From Gymnogyps californianus (Eukaryota; Chordata; Aves; Accipitriformes; Cathartidae): DNA of 64,000 bases. Both the position numbers and the translations under genes were made by a program. The notes below the pieces were generated by a model. It searched no databases. It was not told the origin of the DNA and worked only from the letters and a program-made list of their open reading frames with translations. The stretch lies in NCBI RefSeq assembly GCF_018139145.2, contig NC_059471.1, positions 88,589,520 to 88,653,519 of the forward strand. Reading direction: 5' to 3'. This document shows, piece after piece, positions 31,214 to 44,350 of the stretch (the first letter of the stretch is position 1; each line of letters starts with the position of its first letter).

Positions 31214-33440
31214 AAATTAGCAAGACAAAATTTCTTTCTATCAATCCTATCTTTACACAAATTCAGACTTCTGAGTTCCCATACGTGAGAGTGTAACTTA
31301 ATTTCCAAATTACATGATGAAAGCACATCTGTCCCAAAATTAATACCTCTTGAGAATATCATAATTGTATATACTGAAAATAATTAGTATCTGTAATTTG
31401 CAAGTCATAAATGTCTAATTTTTAGCGAAGTTGTTTGTTTCCATTTAAGATAAATTCTCAATTTAATATCCAAAGCAACATTCGACTATACTACAAAGGG
31501 GCCAGAATTGTTTAAAAACAGAAAACCCCCTCACCCCCCAAAATACAAAGATACAAAATGGCGTATGCTGAATTCTGTTGCAGAATATAGCATTAGATTT
31601 CTGCAAGAACTTTGTAATTACTGTAATAATTTTTATTGGATAATACATATTTTTTCTCATACTGAGGCAATTCATGCTGGATGATCTTGAAATTGAACTA
31701 GCAGATACCAAGCTACCCACTAACCACCTATCAAGCACAAAGATTGAATGTAGAATTTGAATTTGGTAGAATTTCTCTTTTTATGTATATGTGCATGTAT
31801 ATATATGTGTGTATGTGTATGCATAGTGGCATAAAGATTAATACAGCTGTTCAGAAATATTAGATTGTCTTCCAGTAATTCATGCAGTGTTGGTGATGCT
31901 TTTTCACACTGTTCTTTAGTATTTGCATGTGGTTTTTATGCTTGTTTGAAGGAAGCAATCAAATTCCCCCTCCCTTCTACTGCTTTCTACCTCTCTTTCT
32001 TTCTGTGATAAGGGATCAGCATTTATACTGTCTTGTTCCTTTAATGGGGCATCTTTTGGGGATCACCTTGTTAGGTTTTTGTTAAATTTTTTTTAACCCA
32101 ATTAGTGAAGTGTAGCAATAATGGAGTAAAATGAATTGTCATATGGTCCTTGAGAGAGTTTCCTGGCTGATTAAACATAAGGTAGTTTTAGGATCGAACA
32201 CCCCTGCTCCCTCCCCAACCCCTTAAATGAAAGAGACTGAAGTACCTTGTAGGGAATTCATGATTAAAATTCTGTATGATCTGACTTGTCTTTGGAGACT
32301 TCCCAACAAGAGCGAGTCAGGCATCTTAAGGACTTAGAATTAACAAAACAAACTTATATTACCTGCCACGAAATGGTCAGGGATTAGTCCAAAGTTTTAT
32401 TTTCAACATTTTCTGCTGAGTCCATTTGTGAAGGGCTTCATGAGGCTAGTGGCAAGATGCCACTCAGTAATCAGGTGTCATTCAGAAAAATGCTTGAGTA
32501 GCAAATACCTATTTGAGAAGCATCTGAGATTCTAGTGAAAATAAGGAAAGGAGTGATCTAGGAGCGATTACAAGCTTTCATAATGAGAAGTACATTTAGT
32601 TTCTATATGAATTAAACCAGTGCCTTTCTAGACATAGATCTGTGCATGAGAAGCCATCATCATAACCAAGGCTTAGTCTCTCGTATTGATGGAGTCGTTG
32701 TGATTACAGACCAGTTCTTTTTCCAGATAAAAGGCATCTAGACAAATCTTTCTCCCTCCCCTTCTCTCCACTCTCAGCTTAATTGCAGGTAACTCTCTAG
32801 CTACAGATTTTTCCACTTTATCCTCTAGTGGTGAGGCACTAAACTGTCTGGAATGGATCAAACATGATACAGCGCTAGGAGGCTGTTAAAAACTGTGTTT
32901 CAGTAGGAAAGACCTTCAGAGTCAAAAACAGAGGCAGCATGACATCCTTAAAATAAATAGGTTAGTGAAAGAAAATGCGAGATGTAACTTTCCCACTGTC
33001 TGTGGTAGTTTCTTCAGATTAGTTCTTCTAACAGACTTCATTAGTTGTTTTTAGGACATTCCAACTATGTCTGAATAGTGATATTAACAAAGGAGTTTTG
33101 CTTTTTATGTCTCTTAAGTGTTTTGGAACTCTCAGGGCACCCTTCAACTTTGGAACTGGTATGTTGGAGCATTGTCCTGCTTATTACAGAAGGTGATGGA
33201 GTAGATATTTGGAAAATGTCATTCCTAGTGGTTAGAAACGTGATAAACTTTAAAATGCGCCCCCTCTTTTGCTCCTCACTTGAGGACTGTGTGCCAAAAA
33301 CTGAGGAACGAGAAATCTGCCAGTGTGCAAAGCACTGCAAGAATCTAGTCGTGATGGTGGAAGCATTAAGGCTGAATATCCATCCATCTTTAGGCAGTTC
33401 CCGTAACTTTTGGCATTTACAAAATTTAGATGATGGCATA
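31214..33440. other. giant intron: no recognisable gene
   Basis: Mixed unique sequence. Short TATG/TGTA-rich patch at about 31790-31820. Overlapping open frames on both strands at 33065-33443 (124 and 121 codons) show no recognisable domain. No repeat family is assigned. Confidence 0.6.
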
Positions 33441-33704
33441 TGAGATAATTTCAGTTGCTGGTATTAATCTTCAATGATCTCCACCAGTGATCTGAATGAA
33501 AATAGATACCACCTGGAATAATCCATACCCTCAAATAATGATTATTTAATATAACATCCTTCCTACCCAGAGAAAATAAAGTCCTCGCTGTTAGCTTCCA
33601 CTCAGGTTTCTGGAATGGAAGCAAAACTGGCCCTGCCTGTGTGTTTCCTTGTTTGACCTGCAAAGAGGTTGGCATTCAGTACTGGTGGAGCAGAGAAACT
33701 GTCT

Positions 33705-34040
33705 GGGCACCAAAATATTAAGAGTCAAATCACGGTGCAGCAGAGATTTATTTTCTCCTGGTACTAAGCTTTTTCAGCTTCTGTTAGGGGTGTCCTTGTG
33801 AAAAGAGCACTGAACACAAAAATGTACTGGATGAGAGACAGTCTGAAGAGGGACAGAATTGTTCCAGCAGCAGGGAATTTTGGGGGAAAAGATGACAGTG
33901 TTGGTTGGGGACTAATCCGTTCACCTTCAGTGAAGAGATGAGGACCAACAAGAAGTGTCAACTCTTCCACTCCCTCGGGAGGACAGTGGACAAATGAGCC
34001 TGGGAACTCTGGAAGATGCCTTTTTGATCTCATTTTGTTG
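33705..34040 (-). mobile_element. possible degenerate retroviral LTR fragment
   Basis: Read on the minus strand, a polyadenylation signal AATAAA (33747-33752) is followed about 34 nt later by TGGTGCCC (33705-33712), the layout expected of a U5 region followed by a tRNA primer-binding site. The sequence between is U5-like, but the usual terminal CA next to the primer-binding site is absent and the far LTR border cannot be placed. No gag, pol or env fragment is recognised beside it. Old avian ERV is the leading guess; chance is possible. Confidence 0.3.
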
Positions 34041-34287
34041 CTTTAGTTGAACATTTAGGACCTTCAGTTACGTCAGGAGAGCAGTTAAAACCTGAGTTAA
34101 AATTAAGATTCAAATTAAGATTTCCTAGTTTAGGAAAGAGAGGGAGTTTGGTATTCTTTTCTTCCCTTCTCCCTCAAGGCTTATGACAGGGAAAAATGAA
34201 AATCCTTAAGTTAGGTGAGTGAATCACTATATTGCAGTTTATTTGGTTCCAGAAAACTGAGTCCACAGAGAACTATGGCCAGTTGAT

Positions 34288-34302
34288 GGGGGGGGGGGGG
34301 GG
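34288..34302 (+). repeat. G15 homopolymer
   Basis: Uninterrupted run of 15 G on the + strand, capable of quadruplex formation. Long mononucleotide G runs are prone to length errors in sequencing. Confidence 0.9.
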
Positions 34303-35490
34303 AAGTGCTTGCCACCAGAGGAGAAGCTACTGGACTATCTTTTAGTCTTTTACTAAAACGTTACTGTCATGGTCGTTACTCTGCAGATACTTTAGAAACT
34401 TTGTTTGCAGGTGATCTTAAAAAGGATGCCAAAACGGTAATCTAACTTAAGGGTTTAAAAAAAAAAAAAAATATGCTCCACTCTCTTGCCACTGCTTTAT
34501 TATTTTAAAGATTTGACTTTTGGTACTAAAGAACAAAAATCTACTGTGAGCTGTGGATTCATAGGGAGGAGATAAATGGCTTTTTCTGACACATTAGCTA
34601 CATGCGTTAGGAAAGAAGCTGCACAAAGGCTCCCTTTGGATTACAGAAGTTGTTAAAAAATGTAAAAGTGTTACACGTTTAGTGAGTATGTCTGACTTGA
34701 CTTTTTGGGCAAAAGTCAGTTTCTTCAGAAGAAATCTGTAAAACGTTTGTCTTGTTGGACAAGGCTGTCTCACCTTTATAAGATACCAGCACACACACAG
34801 AGGTAAACAAATTCCTTTATTCCCCATTCTGTTCTGTATTGTTGCTTTCTATACTGACTGCTCACTAGAGATCTTCCATACCTTTCTATTTCCAGAGGTG
34901 TATTATCGCAATAGCTGCCATCTCTGCATACCTTTTTTTTTTTTTTTTTCTGGGGACAAAGTGATATATGCTGAACTGCCTCATAATCAACCTTATTCTA
35001 AAACATTTAAGCATATCTAATAATAGTATTTCATTATTATGGCTAATGCTTAAAAAAATTGAATTTTAAGACTTTTTTCTGAACAGGAAAGTAGTAAGAT
35101 AATTCTTCCAACTGCTCAGAAAGTTAGGAAGTTACTGGAAAGTAGTTAAATGGGAGAAAAATCTTCCCTTTTTTCCGGAGTACAAGATGTCTACTTCAAT
35201 GAAGTGCTTAATACTAAGATGTTAACTTTTATAGTAGGTGTTTCTTACTGAAGAATTACTTTGTTGCATTGCCTAGAGGAAAATGTAGACATTAGTGTTG
35301 TTTCTTTTTAGTTGTTTTTTTTTTTAACCCACCAACCATGTTTTTAGAGCAAAGTTGTATTAAAGCTATCGGATTATGAAAGCTCTGCTACTTCTTCAGA
35401 GAGCCTTGGGGCCATCCTTGGATATTTAATTGCTTTTACATCTTTTGCAAGAGAAAGAAAAGAATGTGCTTTCCTTGAACTTAACAGTTT
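34303..35490. other. giant intron: unique sequence
   Basis: No gene or repeat family seen. Poly-A run at 34457-34471 and T run of about 20 near 34930. Confidence 0.65.
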
Positions 35491-35499
35491 GGGCAATTT

Positions 35500-35780
35500 T
35501 CTATAATCCAGTAACTACAAATTGTACCCTGATTATCCATCTATGTCTGTCAAGCAAATTTTAATGGATGAATGAATGAGTCAAATCCTATGCATGGAAA
35601 TATACAAATATGCAAAATATGGGTCTAATTACAAGGCTGCTAAATTTACACAAGGTCAGGTAAACAAGGCACTGTGTAATGATTATTAATTGTTAATAAT
35701 GCCTTTGGCAAAACACATTTCTGCTCTGAACACCTAACATTTTTGCCTTTTTAGTTATATGAAACAGCCAAATTGATCAG
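35500..35780. promoter_or_regulatory. candidate conserved noncoding element B
   Basis: Dense homeodomain-type motifs: TAATTA (35626-35631), and at 35678-35700 overlapping TAATGATTATTAAT and TTAATAATG. ATTTTAATGG and TATGCAAAAT (POU-like) also occur. No simple repeat or transposon signature. Enhancer function is inferred from motif density and location only. Confidence 0.4.
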
Positions 35781-38700
35781 CTATTAGAAAAAACAAAAGA
35801 CATTTTTTTCTCCCATCTTTCTTCTACCTCACCTCCATAATTGCTTAGTAATTATTTCTGAGTAGTGGGAAGGATACTGTTCGGAAAAATAAAAGTACAT
35901 TCAACAGTTATGTATGAAAGTTCTACAGTAAAAATTGAATAAATTCATTAACAGATAATTTTTTTCCTCATAAGATAATACTAGGAGCATAGAAGCTCCT
36001 ACAATCTGTTGTCCTATGTGAAGAAGAGCCATTTTTTCTGTTTCATGGTTATCCCTTGAAACTGCTTTTAATTTTTTAAAAGTGCTCAGTCTGTCCTGCT
36101 GTAATTCTGTTGCCCTTTCCTTCACACTCATCCACGTACCTTTTAAACTTGCCTGTCTGTTTTCTCTTGTCTCTTTTGGTCCACTGTAAATGTTTGTCAT
36201 GTGGCTGTAAGACAGAGGAATTTGCAGGAAAGGAGAGAAACAAGGCTGAAATGGGAAATACAAGGTTCCATTGTTAAATGAGATTAAACAAAATACACTA
36301 ATACAAATTTACTTTCTTTGCTAGATATATATTATTATATTGGGTTGTAAAGTTGTATGAACAGACAGTTAATTTGGACAGGAATGGTGAGGGAGGATGC
36401 AGGTAGAAAAACCTATCTATAATGCATTTCATAGTTTTGTCTGAAATTTTTCTCTGGTTTTGCAAGTACAGTCCTCTCCCACTGCGAACTGTGCAGCAGC
36501 CCTAACTTTATTTCAGCCGTACCACTTGCTTTCTATAGCACTGCCACCATCATAAAATAACACATTCTGAAGATTAAACAAGTTTAAACCTCATGAGGAA
36601 TCAAATACTCAAGTTTGGTTTAAATATTGAGAAAAATGTTCAGTCTTTTATGCTTGTTAGGTCATTGCAGCCCAAAACCATAGACTGATTAAGTATTAAC
36701 CTATGAACAAAGGAGTTTTATTTAATGAAGGGATTTGCCCAGTGTAGTATTGGTGTCTGGCATCAGCTGGATGCTTAATGAGTCAAGGAACTCCCTCAAA
36801 GACAAATTTTTTCAGTAAAACTTTTCGTAGAAGTTGCAAGTTCCTAGTTAGTGGCTGACTTTTCTGATAAATGACTGCGCAAGTCTACTGCAGATACAGC
36901 TTCTGTATGGCACTTCATGGCAAGGAGTTCCAAAGGCTATTTGATAGTGTTTAAAATATTTCTGTTTTTCACTGCTGTGGTTTTGTCATCTTTTCAGCTT
37001 CACTGAAATTCTATTTTGAATTGCAAAGAAAGGTAAACAAACAACAAGTTTATTATCTGTATACTTCATTGTCCGCATTTCTAGGCTTTCTTTTGTCAAC
37101 TTCTGTTTTCATTGACTGTCTTTTGTACTCTTTTTATTCCTCTTTTGCCATGATAGTGGTGGCAAAACTAAATATCAGCAGGCACTGATGTTCGCTGATG
37201 TGAACTGTGATTTTGGTGGGTACACAAAGGCTATAGCTATTTATCAAAATCCTTTTCATCTTCTATATTTCTCCATATTCAAGCATAGAATTGCTTAATG
37301 TAGATTGTTTTTAGCACTGCGGATGGTCAAACTTATGGCAGCTACTGTATTAAACACATATCAACTTCTATCAGTCCTGAGAATTTGTAATAAAAATCTT
37401 TCAACTAGTCAAAACTTACCTTTTTTGTGATACATATGTTTACTTTTTGTAACATGCTTGTGGTCCCTCTAAGGCTGTTCTTCTTTCTTTTCAAATGTTA
37501 GTAGAAAGTGATGTTATTTCACTGTATCTGGTGTGCTTATAACCACTGAAAAATTTACTGTATCATACTTTTTTTTTTTTAAATTTATAGAGCTGCTTTT
37601 GTTGCTGTTCTTTGCATTGGCTTCTTCTATCTGGTTTTAGTGATCTGCCCAGGATTGTGGACGGCATTTCAAGCGAGGCCTCTCTGCTGTCTTTATACAG
37701 AGAAATGATTACTTTTAGTCCTTTGTTCAGTTTTTTCTCTGCTTCTTTCTTCTTATTCACTTTTCCTTTTGATTAGTGTATTATTTTAGCATAATTTTTG
37801 CCTTTCAGCGTCAGTCTCTCACTGTGAGCTAACATTTATCATTCTCACATCTCTCCTCCCTCCCTCCCCAATATAGCCGGTATTATCTGTGCTGGTTTTT
37901 ATATTTATGCTCTTTTATAACTTTGTATTTGTCTGTTGCATTTCTGAATCTTTCCTATTTTCCACTCTTGTAAGAACTTCTTCCAATTTGTATGTAACTG
38001 TCACCTAAACAGTTTCTCCTGTTGATTGTTTTGGCTCTGAACAGAAAGCCTGGGTGGTAAACAGCCTTATAAGCTTAGCAGAGGCTAAACTTTTCCATCT
38101 TCCAACACGAGGAGCTCTCAATTCTGATATGAATTATTTGTCTTTTCTCCTACGTCAGTGTTAAACTAAGTCTGGATTCTTGCTAGCAAATTGAGTTTGT
38201 TTGGGTCAAGCTGACCGCCATCTGAGATCCCAGAAGTTTTGTCATTTTGGGTTTTTGCAAGCATCTAATTCTTACTTTTCTAATATTTCTCTTTTATAAC
38301 ATGAAACTAGTACCAGTAGGTAGACTCTATTTAGCTTAGTTTTGTTACTTTCTGTAAATTTTTAAAATGATCACTCTTTTCACTGTTCAAAAAGCACCCA
38401 TGAATGTTCATATATCCCAAAGACCGTTTGGTAATTCAGAATTATTCTTTATTTTGCAACTGTGGTACTACAAACAAAAGAAAGTATGACTACATAATTT
38501 GGTCACTTGGACCAGGCTTGGGGCAATTTCTCTTAATGGTTAGATTTTGGAGTTTGAGTGGATTTTTTTTTTTTTTTTTTTAAACTAATTTCAGTAAAGT
38601 AAAGGTATATGGTGCATTGTTACTGATATATTTTTATTTTATTTTATTCCCCTTCAACTTTTATGCATATTGATAAGTTCAGTCTGTTTTGCAAACACTT

Positions 38701-39330
38701 ACTAATGCTATAATACGTTTTCCCATATCTCCCTTCTCAAATTTTTACTGTTATTGATTGAAGATTCAATTGAGAAGTGTGTTTAGAACCCTGCTTTCTG
38801 TGGTAATCATAGAAGTCAGTGGGAAGACAAGAAAATTGTATTGAAAGAAATTGTGTGCGTGTGTGTTTTGTGTTTCAGCATAGATTATCTCTGCCAAAAT
38901 AATAGCTGTCATTTTGTTCTTGTTATATTAGTGGCCTGTAGCTTACTACTACCCCTTTTGCTTTGCTTTTGTCCATTCGTCTATTTGTGAGTAGAAAAAA
39001 ATTTTGTGAAGGGCCATAATTTGGAGGCTTTATTATGCTAATAAAATCAATATTTTGTTATCTATTTAAATTAAATATTCCAAGATGGTGACCCCACTCT
39101 ACACTAGTATCAAAGCTGCAGACCTTAACATTCAGTGACTTTGAAACTTGAGTTCTGTTTAGAATTTCATGTCATGCCTGTCGCAGGAGAAGAAGATAGA
39201 AAATGTATACGCTGAGCCTATAGGACTTCCTGCAGTGCTTATTAATCCTTTATGGATCATTTGAAATGTTTCTAGTTTATTTAAGCTTTGCTGCTTGTAT
39301 CAGATTGTTCCTGCAAAAAAAGGAAAAAGT
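35781..39330. other. giant intron: unique sequence
   Basis: About 3.5 kb with no recognised gene or repeat family; T20 run near 38562-38581. A stretch at 36700-36950 lacks homopolymers and could be conserved, but no specific motif supports this. Confidence 0.6.
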
Positions 39331-39339
39331 GATCATGCT

Positions 39340-39600
39340 TTGAATTTTTAAAAATGATCTCACTTTCAAGCAAAAGCACTTTTATGCTCCATTAGAGTTG
39401 AATTTGCCAAACTCTTACATCGCATTAACACAAGCTTTACTGGATAGATAAACGTGTTGTTCAAAGACTGACTAGAACTTTACCAAACTGCATATTAAGA
39501 TTTTGTCGTCTTGCAATTTTTGTCTTGAATATTTTCTTCATGCAAATGGAGGCGAGACACTAAATTATTTCATTAAGAAACTGTGCAGCACAGTTTTAAT
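39340..39600. promoter_or_regulatory. candidate conserved noncoding element C
   Basis: Unique stretch with ATGCAAAT-type (CATGCAAATGG, about 39540), TAAATTATTT and ATTAAG motifs and no repeats. Assigned as a candidate on composition and location only. Confidence 0.3.
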
Positions 39601-39814
39601 CTCTTAAAAGAGGATAGAAAATAGGAAAATCAAATTTAATAGTTCAGTATAAGACTAGAGAGTCTGGTAAAACTCCTAAGTGTGCCATCTTTCCTTTGTG
39701 AGGAAGCATTCGAAGTTTATGTACATAATTGGGGCTCTGCTTTTTGTGTTTTGCTGCTGTTTTTAGAATAGTTGATAGAGTTGTAGAATAAATGCATTAT
39801 GATTTTTAGCTTGT

Positions 39815-39868
39815 AAAAAAAAAAAAAAAACAAAACAAACCCATACCACAAAACCCCACAAAAACCTC
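39815..39868 (+). repeat. A16 run and A/C-rich tract
   Basis: Sixteen A followed by CAAAACAAAC and CCCCACAAAAACC-type sequence, like the tracts at 17154, 19907 and 61456. Confidence 0.85.
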
Positions 39869-40200
39869 TGGATCCACAGGCAGGAGATGAAAACTCTGGG
39901 TAAACTTATCTTGGTGGCAAATTAAGGACTAGTCTCCAAATGGAATCCACTAGCACAGGGGTGAGCTTGCCATTGAATTCACTGCACTTCACAGGAATAC
40001 AGAGGCCAGCAGATCCCTTCACAGGAGTGGTCTGAAGGTTGAAACATCCATGTTTTCTATTTTCTGGGGTCCTTTCCTCTCAAAATATATTTTTCTTTGT
40101 TGAATTAGTAATTATATTTATGGGTGGTTGTGTTGTCATTGTAAGTACTACTCTCAGGGAATGTTTTAATTGTTGTGTTTGCCAGTTAGACCGAGATCTT

Positions 40201-40312
40201 TATAATAACGTAGGTATTATATCTTACTATTATATATTATTAGTATATTATACTATAATGTACTATAGTATATTATATTTTACTATTTCCATAATATTTT
40301 AATATGCTGTCT
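40201..40312. repeat. AT-rich, self-complementary tract
   Basis: Over 100 nt composed almost wholly of A and T, with many TATTA/TAATA and TATAGTATATTATA units that can pair with one another. Possible cruciform or a decayed TA microsatellite. Confidence 0.75.
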
Positions 40313-40904
40313 GCACAGAATGATGCTTTTCAGGCATGGGTTATATGAAGTTTCTGCCTTAAAAACCAGTAACTTCACAGCGAAATGGAAAATTGTTGTT
40401 AGTCTCCAAAAAGTCTCTTGTAAGAAGTCACATTCAGTACTAGAATCATAGTTTATTTCTTCAGTTTCTGTTATTTCATGTGTTTTATAACATAGGAGAA
40501 TAGATTAATATCAATATGAAGTAAAAACACCTTTTATATGTTTATATGCTTTTACAAAATGCTTATTACCATAGTAACTGAGGGAGCCTATTAGGTTAGT
40601 ATATTTCTTTAAATGTTTCTAAAACATACATAAAGTATTCTCCACATATTACACTAGAAAATTTAAGTCTCTGATTTTTTGAGGAGCCACACGCTTCTTG
40701 AGTGCCCATACCAGTACATTATCTGTGTGTGTGAGATCATTATTCCACTGAAAAAAACAAAACGCAAAACCAGAGGGAAAAAAAAAAAGGAAGCAAAACT
40801 ATTTGGAGTATCAGCTTAAACTTTCAGACACTTTGTTTTTATATGGATGTGTGATCTGACTTGAATTTCAGTCAAAGAAAATTCAAAAAAAGGAAATTTT
40901 AATT

Positions 40905-40962
40905 TTTATATATATATGTGTGTGTGTGTGGATGTGTTGCGTGTGTAAATATATATATATAC
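40905..40962. repeat. (TA)n-(TG)n-(TA)n compound microsatellite
   Basis: TATATATATA, then TGTGTGTGTGTG, then an interrupted TG stretch and another TATATATATATA. Simple repeat. Confidence 0.9.
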
Positions 40963-42436
40963 ACCACTTATGTGTCTGATGGAATCTGGGAAACAATTGG
41001 AATTTTTTTTCCTGAAAATATAGTCTAAATAATCTGAATTGTTCCTAGTGTTTGCTTTTAATTTTCTTGCCCACCTTTCCCATCCTCTGACCTCTCTCAT
41101 TTGTCTCTATTGCTGTCTTCTCAAGTTTTGATAAGTTAATAATGCCTGAGTTGTGCTAAAGCTAATTTAAAAGAAAAAAACCCTTCAAAACACTGTAACG
41201 TGAGTGAAAGTACTGTCACATGTTATAAAAGTTCCTGGCTTAGAATAGATGTGTCTCGTTTAAGATAGGTATATGAGGAGAGAAAGATTTAATTCATAAA
41301 GATCAGAACTAATCAGGGAAGTAAAGGTAAATTATTCTGGTTAAAAATACTGGATCATAAGGGATTGTCGTAGATGTCTTCATTTTGCTGCAGATTACTC
41401 TCTCTAAAGATAATGGTCTTCATTGAGTCATACATCAGTATATATGAATGGTATAGCAGTCTTTCCCTGTAGTACTTAAGCAACTGTATTGGCCTAAGGT
41501 GGACTTTGATCTTAAATATTTCTCGTCATGCAGGATGAGAAGAGAGATTCTACCAAAACCTTCTCCATGTTCCCCTGCTTCACATCTGTAAACAAAATCA
41601 TGCCAACCAGCCCAAAGGGCTTGCTGCTGATAATGTGGGGTGGGATAGGAGAGGCAAAAGAGAGATGATTTGCAGTTGGGTTTTTTTTGGTTGTTTGGTT
41701 TTCACCTTCCCAGCCGTATCCCCTAATGATACACGCCTCTGAAGGACTGGGTGATGTTTTCTTTTTAATAAATCAACATGTTGCCCAAGAACGTCTTTAG
41801 CTGTGATATGGAGCCCTAATGCTTTGGTTTTATTTCTCCCAGGCCCAAATATCTGAAACTTGTGTACTATTTTGGTTATATTAATCAACTTTGTTTCTCT
41901 CCTAAGTAGTTCTGCCATCATTCAGTGTGTCATGCATTAACTCCTGTTGGTTACCATCTGTGACATTAATAGTCATAAGTTTATATCTCAAAAAGGTGGA
42001 CACCATTCTTAGGACTGGATACAGTGTTTCTCAGGCAGCATATACTGCTGTCCTGCAGCTGGTCACCGGGCATTCATCAGTACTGAACTTCTACAGCAGC
42101 AAAAGCCATAATCAACTAACATTCATTGAAATTAATGTTTAAGGGAAAGATTTAATTTCCATTATCTATCCCCTAGGGCTCTCCTGAGGGTGACTTTACT
42201 GTAAGCAACAAACATCAAGTAGCTCTGACTACTTCAGCATGAATTACAGTCAATTCTGAAGGCTGTGGAGAATTGGATAAACATTGGGAATTATATTGGG
42301 GTTTTTGCTGATATCAACCTCAACTAACCAATATGGCCACCCATTCATTCATTTTAACATCTAGCTTAGTTTGTATCAAAACAAAACTTCATGGCTTGCA
42401 TCCTCTCCACATCTAAAATAATTTCCAAGCAAATGA

Positions 42437-44350
42437 TCATAGAATGATAGAGGGATTTAGGGTGAAAGGGGCCTCAGAAGGTTGCCTGGTCCAGTTCTTC
42501 ACTTCAAGGAGGGCTATCTTTGAAGTTAAATCCAGCTTCAGAGTTGCTCAGGACCTTGTCCAGCCATGTTTTTCCTCACATCCTTGGCCTGGCCTTCCTG
42601 AAGATCTTGTAGCTGTCCCTCACAGCACTCCCATCATGCACTGTCCCATGTGCCACATCTCTGCAGTCACCGTGAGGTCATAGGTTTCTAAGACACTGCA
42701 TAGACTTCTAGTTCCTCCTCCTTGTTTCCCTGTACTGCCTGTCTTTGTGTAGAGGCATTTGAGATGGGCTCTCAGTTGTGCTGCCTTCAAGGGGAATGTG
42801 GGAGCTTCCCCATCATGCTGTCCCCTGGGTGTTTCCTCACTGCTCTTTGTACTGTAACTTCTCTCCAGGCTTTGGTCGCCATCCCCAAAAGACCTAGCTG
42901 AAAGTCCTCCTTGTTAGGTTAGCAGCCCTGCTGGAAAAGATGCTATTCCTCTGCTTTGGCAGATGGATCTTACCACTTCCCACCTTGTTACTGAGGGGAG
43001 GCAAAGGATCAGTTCGCTCAACCTGCTGGCAACACTCTGCCTCTTGCAGCCCGGGACGCCATTGACCTTCTTTGCTGTGATGGCATTTTGCTGACTGATG
43101 TTCAATTTGGTATCCACCAGTTTTGTGTCATCAGCAAACTTGCTGAGGGTACACTCTGCCCCATCATCCAGATCATTAATGAAGATTTTGAACAGGACTG
43201 GACCCCTGGGCTACACGGCTACTTACTGGCCTCCAACTGGACTTTGTTCCACTGATCACCACCCTCTGGGCCCGAACGTTGAGCCAGTTTTCAATCCAAG
43301 TTTTTCCAACCACTGGCACATATTACTCCTTTCTCCTCTAGATTTACGTACCCTGTGTCGCCTGTGCTTTTCTCCCATGAATATATTTACACATTCTGAT
43401 CAAGTCACGTCTCAGTCTTCTTTTTTGATGGTAAGAGACTGCTCTTCAAAGTGTGTTGCTGTTATGTGTGGTTTTTTCAAGGCCTTGAATCATTGTTTAC
43501 GGCTCTTCAGCATACCAGTTATTTTTCTTTTTTTTTTTTTCTTAATCACGAGGACTGTGTGTCCTCCAGTATCATTCTCACCAATACCTTTGAAGAAATT
43601 CACCTCAGTACTCATACACAGTTCTTCAGTATTGAATCTCCACATCTTGCTATGTCTGCCTTTAAAGCTTATGTTGAATAACTTACCTACCATGACTCCT
43701 TTTCAGCTCATGATTTCTGGCATACAGTATCCCCATTCTGTAGGTGTGAACTGTAGTCTTTGTTCCCAGTGTGTTGTTTTTGTTTTGCTGTACTAACATG
43801 TATTTTGTTTTGCACGAGCACAGTTTACCAAACCAATTTCCTCATGTTTATCATTATTTGCTGTTCTGCTTTTGTCATCTGTAAATTTTATCTGAATTGA
43901 TTTCTCTCTTCTACTAATCACTGATGTAAATGTTGAAGAGTGTGATTGTAACCTTTTCTTTGTGATACATCACCAGAATTCCTCTCTATCCCATATTGAC
44001 AAAGGCTTACTTGACTGTCATCACTTTGTGTCTCATGGACAATTGATTTTTTTGAGATGCTTCAACTTTGCACCTCTTAATCCATTTCACATGTACTTTA
44101 TTAACACTGTGCAATGCTAATTCTATTGCAGTGTCCTTTGGAAGTAAATCAAATACCGTTCAAGAGATTAATTATAGTACATCTGCCTTTCTCAACCAAA
44201 CTTGTAATCTTATGAAAAAATGAATTGTCAGTTTGGGTGAGGCTGTTCTGTATAAAAATGTATTAACTGATGTTAATTACATTCCTGTTCTTAAATTCTT
44301 GATCACTTAAAGTCCCTATCAGTATTTCTGTTGTTTTTCCTCAGGTTACT
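42437..44350 (-). mobile_element. CR1 LINE, truncated and decayed, minus strand
   Basis: CR1 non-LTR retrotransposon in reverse orientation. Its 3' end is at 42437, where ATCATAGAATGATAG reflects the terminal octamer repeats, followed by the family's GGGGCCTCAGAAGG and GTTGCTCAGGACCTTGTCC. The minus strand at 42914-43117 reads VDTKLNISQQNAITAKKVNG, closely matching the C-terminal end of CR1 ORF2 (VDNKLNMSQQ..AKKANG). Further upstream on that strand, the + strand text CATCAGCAAACTTGCTGAGG (43130-43149) and CAACCAAACTTGTAATC (about 44196) match the reverse-transcriptase region. The 5' part is truncated, as usual for CR1, and stops interrupt the ORF. The 232-codon + strand frame at 43098-43796 is an antisense shadow. 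The right border may extend toward 45050. Confidence 0.9.

Noticed and set aside
33065..33443. Overlapping open frames of 124 and 121 codons on both strands
   Set aside because: Two long overlapping frames on opposite strands with no recognisable domain fit chance or an old repeat better than a gene.
43098..43796. 232-codon open frame on the + strand
   Set aside because: It is the antisense of a CR1 element whose true coding direction is minus (CR1 ORF2 residues at 42914-43117), so it is not a gene.
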